From Lachnospiraceae bacterium (GTDB taxonomy: Bacteria; Bacillota; Clostridia; Lachnospirales; Lachnospiraceae), in the NCBI GenBank assembly GCA_003979345.1, contig RYVZ01000011.1, positions 26,558-90,557 of the forward strand: a stretch of DNA of 64,000 nt. The letters run 5' to 3'. Shown piece by piece: positions 49,700 through 57,786 of this stretch; the first letter of the stretch is position 1, and each line of letters starts with the position of its first letter. The translations under genes and the position numbers were made by a program. The notes under the pieces were generated by a model that was not told the origin of the DNA, did not search any database, and saw only the letters and a list, made by a program, of their open reading frames with translations.

Positions 49700-50620
49700 C
49701 TATTCCCACAGCTTCTCAGGATATACGCCCTCATCCTTCAAATTCTGTATGGATTCCACAACAAAGGGTTTATCTTCCTTATAGGTAACGCCGAACCATT
49801 TGTCTTTCGACGGTAATACCTCGACAGTAGCCTTGCCAGCCTGAAGCAGTCTGTCAACCTCGATCGGAAGGAAACATTCTGACTTTAATGGATTTGCCGG
49901 CACTTCTTCTGCGAAAAACCGTGCAATCGCCTGCTCCAGTTCACCCAGAATACTTGGCATAAAGCCCCACATATTCATTGAGACAAGCGTTTCCATCGGA
50001 ATCGGAACATATGTCGCGCCGTCATCCTCCGTATAAGCTGCCCCTCCATGCGTCTTAACGATCTTCGTGCGCTCTGCGATATTGACCAGAAAACCGTTCT
50101 GATCGGTGATGCAGCAGCCGCGCGCAACCGAGCCGTTGTCCGTGAGTGTGTTGCCAAGCTCATAGCCAACCATCGCATAACGATACTTTTCCCCGTCCTC
50201 ATGCGTCGTCAGGAAATGATACAACGTCTCAAATGCGCTCTGACCATAGTAATCGTCTGAATTGATCACCGCAAACGGTCCGTCGATCTTATCCTTGCAG
50301 CATAAAATAGCATGTGCAGTTCCCCACGGCTTTATGCGCCCCTCAGGAATGACAACGCCCGCGGGAACGTTCTCAAGCTCCTGAAACACATACTCGACCT
50401 CGATATACCTGCTCACCGTGTCCCCGATGCAGGCCTTAAAATCCGCTTCATTTTCTTTTTTTATAATGAAAATGACTTTGCGGAAGCCCGCCCTGACCGC
50501 GTCATAGATGGAAAAATCAATGATCTTATTTCCATGTTTGTCGATCGGATCGATCTGCTTTAATCCGCCGTACCTGCTGCCCATCCCCGCCGCAAGTATT
50601 ACCAATGTTGGTTGTTCCAT
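49700..50620 (-). CDS. sugar-phosphate nucleotidyltransferase-like protein
   Basis: 306 residues. The N-terminal LVILAAGMGSRYGGLKQIDP is the nucleotide loop of GT-A nucleotidyltransferases; GPFAVINSDDYYGQSAFETL holds the metal aspartates. The C-terminal half differs from GalU and RmlA, so the exact sugar is uncertain. It is in an operon with galE. Confidence 0.85.
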   Translation of the reverse strand: MEQPTLVILAAGMGSRYGGLKQIDPIDKHGNKIIDFSIYDAVRAGFRKVIFIIKKENEADFKACIGDTVSRYIEVEYVFQELENVPAGVVIPEGRIKPWGTAHAILCCKDKIDGPFAVINSDDYYGQSAFETLYHFLTTHEDGEKYRYAMVGYELGNTLTDNGSVARGCCITDQNGFLVNIAERTKIVKTHGGAAYTEDDGATYVPIPMETLVSMNMWGFMPSILGELEQAIARFFAEEVPANPLKSECFLPIEVDRLLQAGKATVEVLPSKDKWFGVTYKEDKPFVVESIQNLKDEGVYPEKLWE

Positions 50621-50694
50621 ATTTTGCCTCCATGCTACGACTGTTTTTCAGGAGTAGCTGATGGCTCAAGTTTTTGCGTAGCATAAAACTTGCA

Positions 50695-50718
50695 GATTGA
50701 AAAATTCATTTTTCAATC
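50695..50718 (-). terminator. hairpin after the acyltransferase gene
   Basis: GATTGAAAAAT-GA-ATTTTTCAATC perfect stem, near a similar GATTGAAAAAT hairpin at 53893-53918. The rest of 50621-50826 holds no gene. Confidence 0.5.
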
Positions 50719-50826
50719 TTCCCTCCTAGTTTAACGTAATCTTTCTGCTTCCTGCAATGCAATAATGTTACGATAATCTGTCAAAATGTTGAATCTCGCC
50801 CGCGCCGCATATTGGGCAAAACGATC

Positions 50827-51885
50827 CTATGCCGTCTTCTCATCCTTACCCCGCCACTTTCTGACCGCCCGCACAAGCGCGGCGTAGATTCTGTCAAGCC
50901 CGACTGCCAGCGCATAAATGTACGCAATGCTGCTTACAAACAGCAGCAGCGTATTTGAGCCGCTCATCGTAACCCCCTGGAAGTTCGGCAGATATTTATA
51001 CAAAAATACATGATGCAGTAAAAAGTAGGCATAAGAATGTTTTCCGATCAGCGTGATCAGCCTTCTCACCCTCTCAGACCTTATCCACTCCGCCGCCTCC
51101 ATCACGATCAAAACAAGCGACACGGAAAGCGTGAAGATCACGTGATAGGAATTGAAACGATAGCCGGTCTTTTCCACTGCATATACGACAACATAAAAAA
51201 TCACTCCGGCTGCGGCCGCAACCCTCATCCCGATTCGGACCGCCTTTTGATCCCGTTTTTCACGCAGCATCTCTAACAGCATGCCGAGCACAAAATACAT
51301 ACTGCACATAATCGGATTTTTTTCCGGCACGACCGGAAACGGATTATAATAAATCAGCACAATGCTCGCCGCAAGGAATATCGCCGGCAGGATCCATTTA
51401 CATTTGCACATCACGATCCTGTATAGCGGGAACAGGATATACATGACCACGATCGCGCCCAAAAACCATTCCCCGATCATATAAAAGGTCGGGATCATTC
51501 CGTTAAAATACCCGTCCATCGCGATGACCGATAACAGAAAATTGATCTTCGGACCGCCCGGCATCGATTTAACCCGGTAAAAAAAGTCAAGAAACGCAAA
51601 CACATACGCAAGCCAAAACAGCGGGTACAGCCCCAAAAACCGTTTTTTGTAAAATTCTTTCAGCGAAAGCGACTCCCGATAGCGGTGGATCAGCGCCGCC
51701 CCGGAAACCATGAAAAAGCTCGACACCGCAATTGGCGCCCATACAATATGCACGATCCCCTGATACAGTTCCACATCCGCATTGATGCCGATCGTCTTCA
51801 CCGCAAAAGAAAAGTGATACGACGTCACCATCAAAAAACAGATAATACGGATCAGATCGAGATATAACACCCGTTCTTTTTTCAT
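50827..51885 (-). CDS. membrane acyltransferase, acyltransferase-3 family
   Basis: 352 residues from ATG 51885 (AGGGG upstream). About ten hydrophobic segments. VLYLDLIRIICFLMVTSYHF (the DxxR and H motif near the N-terminus), SSFFMVSGAALI and KKRFLGLYPLFW are the family pattern. Members add acetyl or other acyl groups to sugars of peptidoglycan, polysaccharides or lipids. The substrate is unknown; the upstream nucleotide-sugar genes suggest a glycan. Confidence 0.9.
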   Translation of the reverse strand: MKKERVLYLDLIRIICFLMVTSYHFSFAVKTIGINADVELYQGIVHIVWAPIAVSSFFMVSGAALIHRYRESLSLKEFYKKRFLGLYPLFWLAYVFAFLDFFYRVKSMPGGPKINFLLSVIAMDGYFNGMIPTFYMIGEWFLGAIVVMYILFPLYRIVMCKCKWILPAIFLAASIVLIYYNPFPVVPEKNPIMCSMYFVLGMLLEMLREKRDQKAVRIGMRVAAAAGVIFYVVVYAVEKTGYRFNSYHVIFTLSVSLVLIVMEAAEWIRSERVRRLITLIGKHSYAYFLLHHVFLYKYLPNFQGVTMSGSNTLLLFVSSIAYIYALAVGLDRIYAALVRAVRKWRGKDEKTA

Positions 51886-51956
51886 TTCCGGCCCCTGCCC
51901 TTTCGAGTCTGTAAATCCACTTCTCTTTAACAGACACAAATACTTCGAGTGAGACA

Positions 51957-51985
51957 AGTATAACACATTTTTCACACACTGTCAC
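51957..51985 (-). promoter_or_regulatory. promoter of the acyltransferase gene
   Basis: GTGACA (51980-51985), 17-base spacer, TATACT (51957-51962), minus strand. A plus-strand TATAAT (51996-52001) suggests a divergent promoter for yggS. Confidence 0.65.
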
Positions 51986-52099
51986 TCAGATGTGTTATAA
52001 TTCACAGGTAACCGTTCACGGGTAACTGTCCAGTCATATGCAGCGTTTTAAGCAGATTCTGAACCGTTACGCAAATGCACACAAAATGAGGTGATCATC

Positions 52100-52813
52100 A
52101 TGATCAGAGAAAATCTTATACAGGTCCACAAGCGGATTCACGCTGCATGCGCACGGTGCGGACGCACTCCAGATGAAATAACACTTGTTTCGGTAAGTAA
52201 GACAAAGCCTCTTTCCATGATTGAAGAATGCATTGCCGCCGGGGAACATGTTTTCGGCGAAAATTATGTGCAGGAACTTGTCGATAAATATGCGCAAAAC
52301 CGGGCTGACGGTATACAATGGCACATGATCGGCCATCTGCAGCGCAATAAGGTTAAATATATCATAGACAAAGTTGCGCTCATTCATTCTGTCGATTCCC
52401 TGCGTCTTGCCGCACAGATCGAATCGGAAGCGGCAAAAAGAGAACTGACTATGAATGTCCTGCTTGAGGTCAACATCGCAGAAGAGCAGTCCAAGTGGGG
52501 GTTCTCCGCCTCCGAAACAGCGGATGCCGCAGCACGTATTGCGATAGAGTGCCCCCATGTACATGTGCGCGGACTCATGACCTCCGCCCCCAATACAGAA
52601 GATCCGGAAAACAACCGTCTCCATTTCCGCCGCCTGCATGCTCTATTTTCGGACATACGGGATCATGCGCCAAAGGACGCGTCAGGGAAGCCTGTATGTT
52701 TCGACACCCTCTCCATGGGTATGACGGGCGATTATGAGGTCGCCATTGAAGAGGGGGCCACGATGATCCGTGTCGGAACCGGCATATTTGGTGAGCGGAA
52801 GATCGAAGAATAA
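52100..52813 (+). CDS. yggS: PLP-binding protein, YggS/PROSC family
   Basis: 237 residues from ATG 52100 (GAGGTG upstream; a GTG nine bases earlier is also open). Alanine-racemase-like barrel with PLP lysine Lys34 in LVSVSKTKP, then FGENYVQELVDKY, HMIGHLQRNKVKYI and MGMTGDYEVAIEEGATMIRV with the phosphate loop. It keeps PLP balanced and has no known catalytic turnover. It stands alone here. Confidence 0.95.
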   Translation: MIRENLIQVHKRIHAACARCGRTPDEITLVSVSKTKPLSMIEECIAAGEHVFGENYVQELVDKYAQNRADGIQWHMIGHLQRNKVKYIIDKVALIHSVDSLRLAAQIESEAAKRELTMNVLLEVNIAEEQSKWGFSASETADAAARIAIECPHVHVRGLMTSAPNTEDPENNRLHFRRLHALFSDIRDHAPKDASGKPVCFDTLSMGMTGDYEVAIEEGATMIRVGTGIFGERKIEE

Positions 52814-52835
52814 TGTTTCAGTCTGCCTGCCGCGT

Positions 52836-53627
52836 TTAAGACTGCGCGGATTCGCCCGCTCCCTGATTCTGCTTCTGATACTCGACAAATACGTCCACGA
52901 TCTCTTTATACAGACGATTGCCCCTTTCCTGCTGAAAGCCTTTGACAAGTGCCACATTCAATTCATGCTTATCCGGAGCACGCACAATGTAATCGTACAA
53001 CAGCTTATAGCTTCCGCTCGACAGCGCCTCTTCCTTGACCGCTTTCCGAACTTTCTTCCGCATACACTCAGGCAGTGTCTGTTTTCCGCCTTTATTCGTA
53101 CTACCCTGCACTGCCGGCGGCTCAGAAGACTGTTTTTGAGGAACCGCCGGTTCCGTTTTACCCATATTCCGGGCACTGTTTCCCGCCGGGGGCTGCTGCG
53201 TCTCTTTCTCGCTCTTGACCGCTCCCGCCTTCTCGCACTGTGCATTCTGCTGTGCCGCAAGTCTCTGCTTCTGCAGTGACTCACAGCGGGTGATCGTGAT
53301 CTGCTTATCCGTCTTACTCCAAAATTCTACGCAGCTCTCGTACCCCTTATCCTTACTAATAATATAGTATACGCTTTCCTGCCCGCTTCCGATCAGATAT
53401 CCGAGATAAGTCACAAGCTGAAAGTCTAGATAATTTTTTGCAACGCGCTCTGTCTTCATATAAATAACATCTGCTTTTGCTTTTGTCAGTTCCACATGCT
53501 TGTCAAACGCGATGGAACCGGTTCTCGCCCCGTAAAATACAATCACCTTGTCTTTTACGGACAATTCATCCAAGCCGGTCAGACCCGCCAGTCCCGTGTT
53601 TTCCAGATCAACCAGATAGGTTGCCAT
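52836..53627 (-). CDS. PIN-like domain protein with disordered linker
   Basis: 263 residues from ATG 53627 (GGAGGGGAAG upstream). The N-terminal ~110 residues read as a PIN/NYN-type fold: TYLVDLENTGLAGLTGLDEL with Asp6 and Glu8, DKVIVFYGA, NYLDFQLVTYLGYLIGSGQE and YYIISKDKGYESCVEFWSK with aspartate. A long Gln-, Pro- and Ser-rich linker (about 115-185) and a helical C-terminus follow. Probably an RNA or DNA nuclease, or an inactive binder. It converges on yggS. Confidence 0.7.
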   Translation of the reverse strand: MATYLVDLENTGLAGLTGLDELSVKDKVIVFYGARTGSIAFDKHVELTKAKADVIYMKTERVAKNYLDFQLVTYLGYLIGSGQESVYYIISKDKGYESCVEFWSKTDKQITITRCESLQKQRLAAQQNAQCEKAGAVKSEKETQQPPAGNSARNMGKTEPAVPQKQSSEPPAVQGSTNKGGKQTLPECMRKKVRKAVKEEALSSGSYKLLYDYIVRAPDKHELNVALVKGFQQERGNRLYKEIVDVFVEYQKQNQGAGESAQS

Positions 53628-53727
53628 TCTTCCCCTCCATTCTCCATGACCGGACAGCCATAAACTGCCCTCTTCCTGCTTTTCCAGCGAAAACTTCGTA
53701 CTTCCAGAGCCGCGACTCAAATCCAAA

Positions 53728-53911
53728 TGAAGAATGCCGCATTTCAGACATTCTTCGGTGTGAAATATTAGAAGTTCCGAGGCGGCTACGCCGCCTTTGC
53801 GAAGCAGCCTCTGCTGCAGGCCTTAGAACTTCCCTTCACACCACCCCTATGCATATCGCAAGCAAAGCTTGCGATACTGCTTAAATCGAAAATTGAAAAA
53901 TCTTTGATTTT
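53728..53911. repeat. intergenic hairpin cluster
   Basis: Contains GGCGGCTACGCCGCC, GAAGTTC (53770)...GAACTTC (about 53825), TATCGCAAGC-AAA-GCTTGCGATA and ATTGAAAAATC-TTT-GATTTTTCAAT. No gene is visible; this looks like a stack of stem-loops between nagA and the PIN-like gene, some of them probably terminators. Confidence 0.5.
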
Positions 53912-55048
53912 TCAATCTACTGCCCTGCCATGCTTATAGACCCTTTTCAGCGTCCAGTCCTGATCTGCAATGAGTAAGTCCGCCTTTTTGCCAACCTCAA
54001 TGCTTCCATAATCGGCATCCACGCCGATCGCCGCGGCCGGATTCTTTGTCGCCGCACGTACCGCCGCCTCCGGCGCGATTCCCATACGAATCGCCGTCAC
54101 CATACAGTCATACAGATTCGTGACGCTCCCCGCGATCGTTCCGTCTGAAAGGAGCGCCCTGTTTCCGCGCACGTCGACAGCCTGACCGCCCAGCTCAAAT
54201 CTGCCGTCAGGCATCCCCGCCGCCATCATACTGTCGCTGATCAATAACACGTGTTCTTCTCCAAACAGCCGGAATGCAACACGCACCGCACAAGCGTCCA
54301 CATGCACGCCGTCACAGATCAGTTCGACATCTGCATGATAGTCAAAGGCTGCTCCGATCACTCCCGGCTCCCTGTGCGTAAACGGAGGCATGGCATTATA
54401 CAAGTGTGTCAACTGCCGCGCGCCGCGCTGCATCGCCTGCGCGCACACTGCATAATCCGCCGTGGTATGGGCGACTGAAAACCGGATCTCACCCGCACAC
54501 GCCTCCATACACGCAAGTGCTCCCGGTACCTCCGGCGCAATCGCCGCGATCTTTGCAAGTGAGCCCGACTCTGCGATCAACCCGCGCAGCATTTCAACAT
54601 CCGGCTGTTTCAGATACGCACGGTTCTGCGCTCCCCTTTTTGCTTCTGATAAAAAAGGACCTTCCAGATAAATACCCTTCAGACACTCGCTCTGTCCGGC
54701 ATACGCTGCTGCTGCCGCACAGATTTGAGAGAGCCGCTCTGCCGGCAGCGTCATCGTCGCCGGTGAGATCGTTGTGATCCCGTGCTGTAGTTCATAACGT
54801 TCGATCGCAGAAAACGCCTCATCCGTGCCTTCGCAAAAATCGTGCCCTGCACAGCCGTGAAAATGAATGTCCACAAGTCCGGGCAAAATAACAGCGCCCT
54901 GCACATCCACTATTTCATCCTGCAGGCACGCTTCCTTTCCATACTCCCCATTTGGCACGATCCGCTCTATCATGCCATTACGGAGCAGGAGATCCCTGTT
55001 ACAAAACCCCTGCTCCGCAAGATATACCTTTCCGTTTATAAGCCACAT
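53912..55048 (-). CDS. nagA: N-acetylglucosamine-6-phosphate deacetylase
   Basis: 378 residues. Amidohydrolase barrel: VDIHFHGCAGHDFCEGTDEA (metal histidines), YLEGPFLSEAKRGAQNRAYL (Glu), HLYNAMPPFTHREPG and ISDSMMAAGMPDGRFELGGQ with the catalytic Asp. It deacetylates GlcNAc-6-P for amino-sugar use and cell-wall recycling. No nagB is next to it. Confidence 0.95.
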   Translation of the reverse strand: MWLINGKVYLAEQGFCNRDLLLRNGMIERIVPNGEYGKEACLQDEIVDVQGAVILPGLVDIHFHGCAGHDFCEGTDEAFSAIERYELQHGITTISPATMTLPAERLSQICAAAAAYAGQSECLKGIYLEGPFLSEAKRGAQNRAYLKQPDVEMLRGLIAESGSLAKIAAIAPEVPGALACMEACAGEIRFSVAHTTADYAVCAQAMQRGARQLTHLYNAMPPFTHREPGVIGAAFDYHADVELICDGVHVDACAVRVAFRLFGEEHVLLISDSMMAAGMPDGRFELGGQAVDVRGNRALLSDGTIAGSVTNLYDCMVTAIRMGIAPEAAVRAATKNPAAAIGVDADYGSIEVGKKADLLIADQDWTLKRVYKHGRAVD

Positions 55049-55075
55049 AGAATGCGTATCCTTTCCCCGCGGTGC

Positions 55076-56377
55076 TTATCGGAGGACTTCCGCAAGCGTG
55101 TCAAGCACCTCATCCCTGCTAAACGGCTTTACAATAAATTTCGATGCGCCAAGTTTGATCGCCTCGATCACCTTCTGCTGCTGCCCTGCTGCCGTGATCA
55201 TCACAGCCCTTGCCGCCGGATCGATCTCTTTGATCCGGCTCAGCGCCTCGACGCCGTCCATGACCGGCATCGTGATATCCAGAGAGATCATATCAGGATG
55301 GTATTGCTGGTAGACTTCCACTGCCTCTTCCCCGTTTTCCGCCTCACATACTACAGTATACCCCGCTTTCTCTACTAACACACGAAGTGCATGGCGGATC
55401 AGCATGGAATCGTCCACGATCACGATCGTACCCTTGCTGTCCTCTGTGACCGCGCTTCCCGCCTGTTTTCCAGCCTGCTTCTTATACGGCGTGGTTCCGG
55501 GAACAACGTCCTCATTGACCGAGATAAACAGCTCAAGTTCCTTTCCCCGCAGATAGATTGGTACAATGTAGCCCTTGCCCTTCATCTGCTGATCCTCATA
55601 GGCAAACGGCGATTCCATATCGACATTGACGCCTTTCTCGCTCAAGCCTGATGCAAACAGACCGCTGCAGACATTCGCAAACTCACCGATCACATCATAC
55701 GCAATATCCTTCTTACGCGCCTGTTCACCGGCATATCCGGTTGCGAGCGTATAAAGCCCATCGTCGCTCTCTTTTCCCACAAAAGCAAGCCAGACCTGAT
55801 AATCTCCGGTCATCTTCTGTCCCGCCAATGCGTGATACTCATAGTCTTCTACCCGGCGGATCCGGTCGATATAAAAATCCGTCGTGATAAAACGCGCAAT
55901 ATTCCTCAGCACAAGAGCCGTCACATCCGTCACAAACGGCTTTGCTGCAAACGCAAACACCGGAACGATCGCATCAATATCGTCCTTTTTCAGCGCTTTC
56001 ATATCCTGATCCGAAAACCCGCGGCTCTCCTGAAAATGTGATAAGTACTCATCGATCTCCGCAACCGGAACGCAATCTTTCTCGACCAGTATCTGCAAAA
56101 ACTTCATAAAAGCGTTTCCCTGCTGGTCCAAAAGCTCCATAAGCTGCTTCATGGTGAGATATCCCTTTTCCAACGCGATATCGCCAAAACGCTTATCCTG
56201 CTGTGCCTGTAAATGATGGATCTCTTCCACCTGTGTGTTGGTCAGATACCCTTGCGCCACAGCGATCGTTCCCAGCTTTGCCCGCGCATCCGTCTGCTCT
56301 GCTAACACACTGTCCATCATATCCTTTGTTATCACGTTTTGCTCAAGCAAATACGCGCCAAACAACTGACTAAACAT
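55076..56377 (-). CDS. MshEN-CheX-receiver fusion, putative c-di-GMP/chemotaxis signalling protein
   Basis: 433 residues from ATG 56377 (AAGGTG upstream). Three parts: (1) residues 34-57 and 63-86 are two 24-residue motifs separated by exactly five residues, with KLG/RFG at 1-3, Gly at 10 and Gln at 24 in both, and Leu at 17 and 21 in the second, which is the MshEN c-di-GMP-binding pattern; (2) residues ~140-290, CheX-like with E232-x-x-N235 in IGEFANVCSG; (3) residues 316-433, a receiver with Asp322, Asp323, phosphoacceptor Asp367 and Lys417. It may link c-di-GMP to phosphorelay. No flagellar or che genes are in the window. Confidence 0.8.
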   Translation of the reverse strand: MFSQLFGAYLLEQNVITKDMMDSVLAEQTDARAKLGTIAVAQGYLTNTQVEEIHHLQAQQDKRFGDIALEKGYLTMKQLMELLDQQGNAFMKFLQILVEKDCVPVAEIDEYLSHFQESRGFSDQDMKALKKDDIDAIVPVFAFAAKPFVTDVTALVLRNIARFITTDFYIDRIRRVEDYEYHALAGQKMTGDYQVWLAFVGKESDDGLYTLATGYAGEQARKKDIAYDVIGEFANVCSGLFASGLSEKGVNVDMESPFAYEDQQMKGKGYIVPIYLRGKELELFISVNEDVVPGTTPYKKQAGKQAGSAVTEDSKGTIVIVDDSMLIRHALRVLVEKAGYTVVCEAENGEEAVEVYQQYHPDMISLDITMPVMDGVEALSRIKEIDPAARAVMITAAGQQQKVIEAIKLGASKFIVKPFSRDEVLDTLAEVLR

Positions 56378-56502
56378 ATTGACACCTTCCCCCTTGCGGC
56401 TCTTTCTAACGTCCCGCACCGCGACGTCCCCTGCTTGTTTCTACATTGTACTATAAATCGTCCAGAATTTGAAGCCATTTTTGTGAAAAACAGGGAAATT
56501 AT

Positions 56503-56531
56503 TTGTCAAAGCATCCAAAACCATGTATAAT
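56503..56531 (+). promoter_or_regulatory. promoter of the 74-residue gene
   Basis: TTGTCA (56503-56508), 17-base spacer, TATAAT (56526-56531). Confidence 0.85.
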
Positions 56532-56559
56532 TGTTATAATCATTTCAAAAAGGAGCGAT

Positions 56560-56784
56560 ATGAACATGGATATCAAAGAGCAGATCACGAGCACAGTCGA
56601 AAAAATAACGAAGGACAAAACGCTGATGGATCAGTTTCAGAAAGATCCCATTAAGACCGTGGAAAAGATGATGGGTGTCGATCTTCCCGACGATACGGTC
56701 AAAAAGATCATCGACGGCGTAAAATCAAAAATCAACGTTGACAAAGTCTCCGACGCGCTTGACGGCATTAAAAAGCTGTTTTAG
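56560..56784 (+). CDS. small conserved acidic/basic protein, 74 residues
   Basis: Start at ATG 56560 after AAAGGAG. All-helical and charged (EQITSTVEKITKDKTLMDQF, KTVEKMMGVDLPDDTVKKII, DGVKSKINVDKVSDALDGIK). It resembles short Firmicutes proteins of unknown function with a conserved LPDD-x-x-KKIIDGVK block. It has its own promoter and is followed by the tRNA promoter region. Role unknown. Confidence 0.75.
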   Translation: MNMDIKEQITSTVEKITKDKTLMDQFQKDPIKTVEKMMGVDLPDDTVKKIIDGVKSKINVDKVSDALDGIKKLF

Positions 56785-56899
56785 ACCAAATCAATAAAAA
56801 TTTATTTTGCTACTTTTCAGAAGAGAGAAAAAGTAGTATAATAAAAAAGTCGGCAGCATGAAACAGCTCTTGGTTTATGTACAGTGCGTCGGCAGCAAT

Positions 56900-56972
56900 G
56901 GGGTATTAGCGCAGCTGGGAGCGCGCAACATCCGCAATGTTGAGGCCACGGGTTCGAATCCCGTATACTCCA
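56900..56972 (+). tRNA. tRNA-Ala, anticodon CGC, with C33
   Basis: 73 nt. Acceptor GGGGTAT pairs with ATACTCC, including the G3-U70 pair that identifies alanine tRNAs. D arm GCGC-AGCTGGGA-GCGC, anticodon stem CAACA/TGTTG with loop TCCGCAA (anticodon CGC), variable loop of five, T arm ACGGG-TTCGAAT-CCCGT. CCA is not encoded. Oddity: position 33 is C, where nearly all tRNAs have U. A TATAAT (56836-56841) upstream and a terminator downstream frame it. Confidence 0.9.
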
Positions 56973-56983
56973 TACAGACAAAA

Positions 56984-57043
56984 CACCGCAGGATTGTAGA
57001 TTTCTTTAGAAAACCAACGATTCTGCGGCATTTTTTGATTTTA
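56984..57043 (+). terminator. terminator after the tRNA gene
   Basis: CCGCAGGATTGT pairs with ACGATTCTGCGG, followed by CATTTTTTGATTTT. Confidence 0.75.
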
Positions 57044-57097
57044 ATCCTTTCATGAAAGCATATCCTGAAAACAGTCACGGCACAGAGGAGAACCGCA

Positions 57098-57667
57098 ATG
57101 AACGTTTATGAGACATGCCCCGTATTGGAAAACGACAGCTTTATCATCCGGCTGATCGAAGCAGGTGACGCAGATGACTTAATGCATGTATACGGTGATA
57201 GATCCGCTCTGCCGTTTTTTAACAGCGACAACTGTCACGGCAGCAATTTCTACTGCCGGAATATCGAAGACGTTAGGAACACGATCAAGTACTGGCTGCT
57301 TGAGTATCACGAATACAAAGGATTCGTGCGTTTCTCGATCGTGGATAAGCAAAAGGGGATCGTAGCCGGAACGATCGAAATATTCAACAGAAAAGCCGAA
57401 GATTTCTATAATGACTGCGGGCTCCTGCGTCTGGATGTGAGAAGCGACTGCGAGCAGGCAGCATATCTGCACGCGATCCTGTCCCTCGTCACCAAGCCGT
57501 TCTATGAGTGGTTCGACTGTTCTATGATCGCGACCAAAGCGCCAATTTATGCGGTCGAGCGGATCGACGCGCTTCAAAAAGCAGGCTTTTCTTTATCCGA
57601 AGAGCCATTGATCGGACAGCACCGGCAATACTATGATTACTGGGTCAAAGCTTCCGACCGTGACTAA
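57098..57667 (+). CDS. GNAT-family acetyltransferase-like protein
   Basis: 189 residues (GAGGAGA upstream). GNAT layout: an N-terminal FIIRLIEAGDADDLMHVYGD, central FSIVDKQKGIVAGTIEIFNR and C-terminal YAVERIDALQKAGFSLSEEP. The acetyl-CoA P-loop (Q/RxxGxA) is not clear, so the enzyme may be divergent. It follows the tRNA gene. Substrate unknown. Confidence 0.75.
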   Translation: MNVYETCPVLENDSFIIRLIEAGDADDLMHVYGDRSALPFFNSDNCHGSNFYCRNIEDVRNTIKYWLLEYHEYKGFVRFSIVDKQKGIVAGTIEIFNRKAEDFYNDCGLLRLDVRSDCEQAAYLHAILSLVTKPFYEWFDCSMIATKAPIYAVERIDALQKAGFSLSEEPLIGQHRQYYDYWVKASDRD

Positions 57668-57670
57668 CCC

Positions 57671-57708
57671 CAAAAAACGAGGATCTTTCCGACCCTCGTT
57701 TTTTTGAC
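57671..57708. terminator. terminator after the GNAT gene
   Basis: AAAAAACGAGG-ATCTTTCCGAC-CCTCGTTTTTTT, symmetrical A/T runs, so it may serve both strands. Confidence 0.9.
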
Positions 57709-57786
57709 CGTTATCTTGTGATTACCATATCCTTTTTGTCTCTTCCTCTACGGTTATTCTGTCGACAGCCACAATCATCGCTCTTT

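Noticed and set aside
56858..57055. 65-codon frame across the tRNA
   Set aside because: It runs through the whole tRNA-Ala gene and its terminator.
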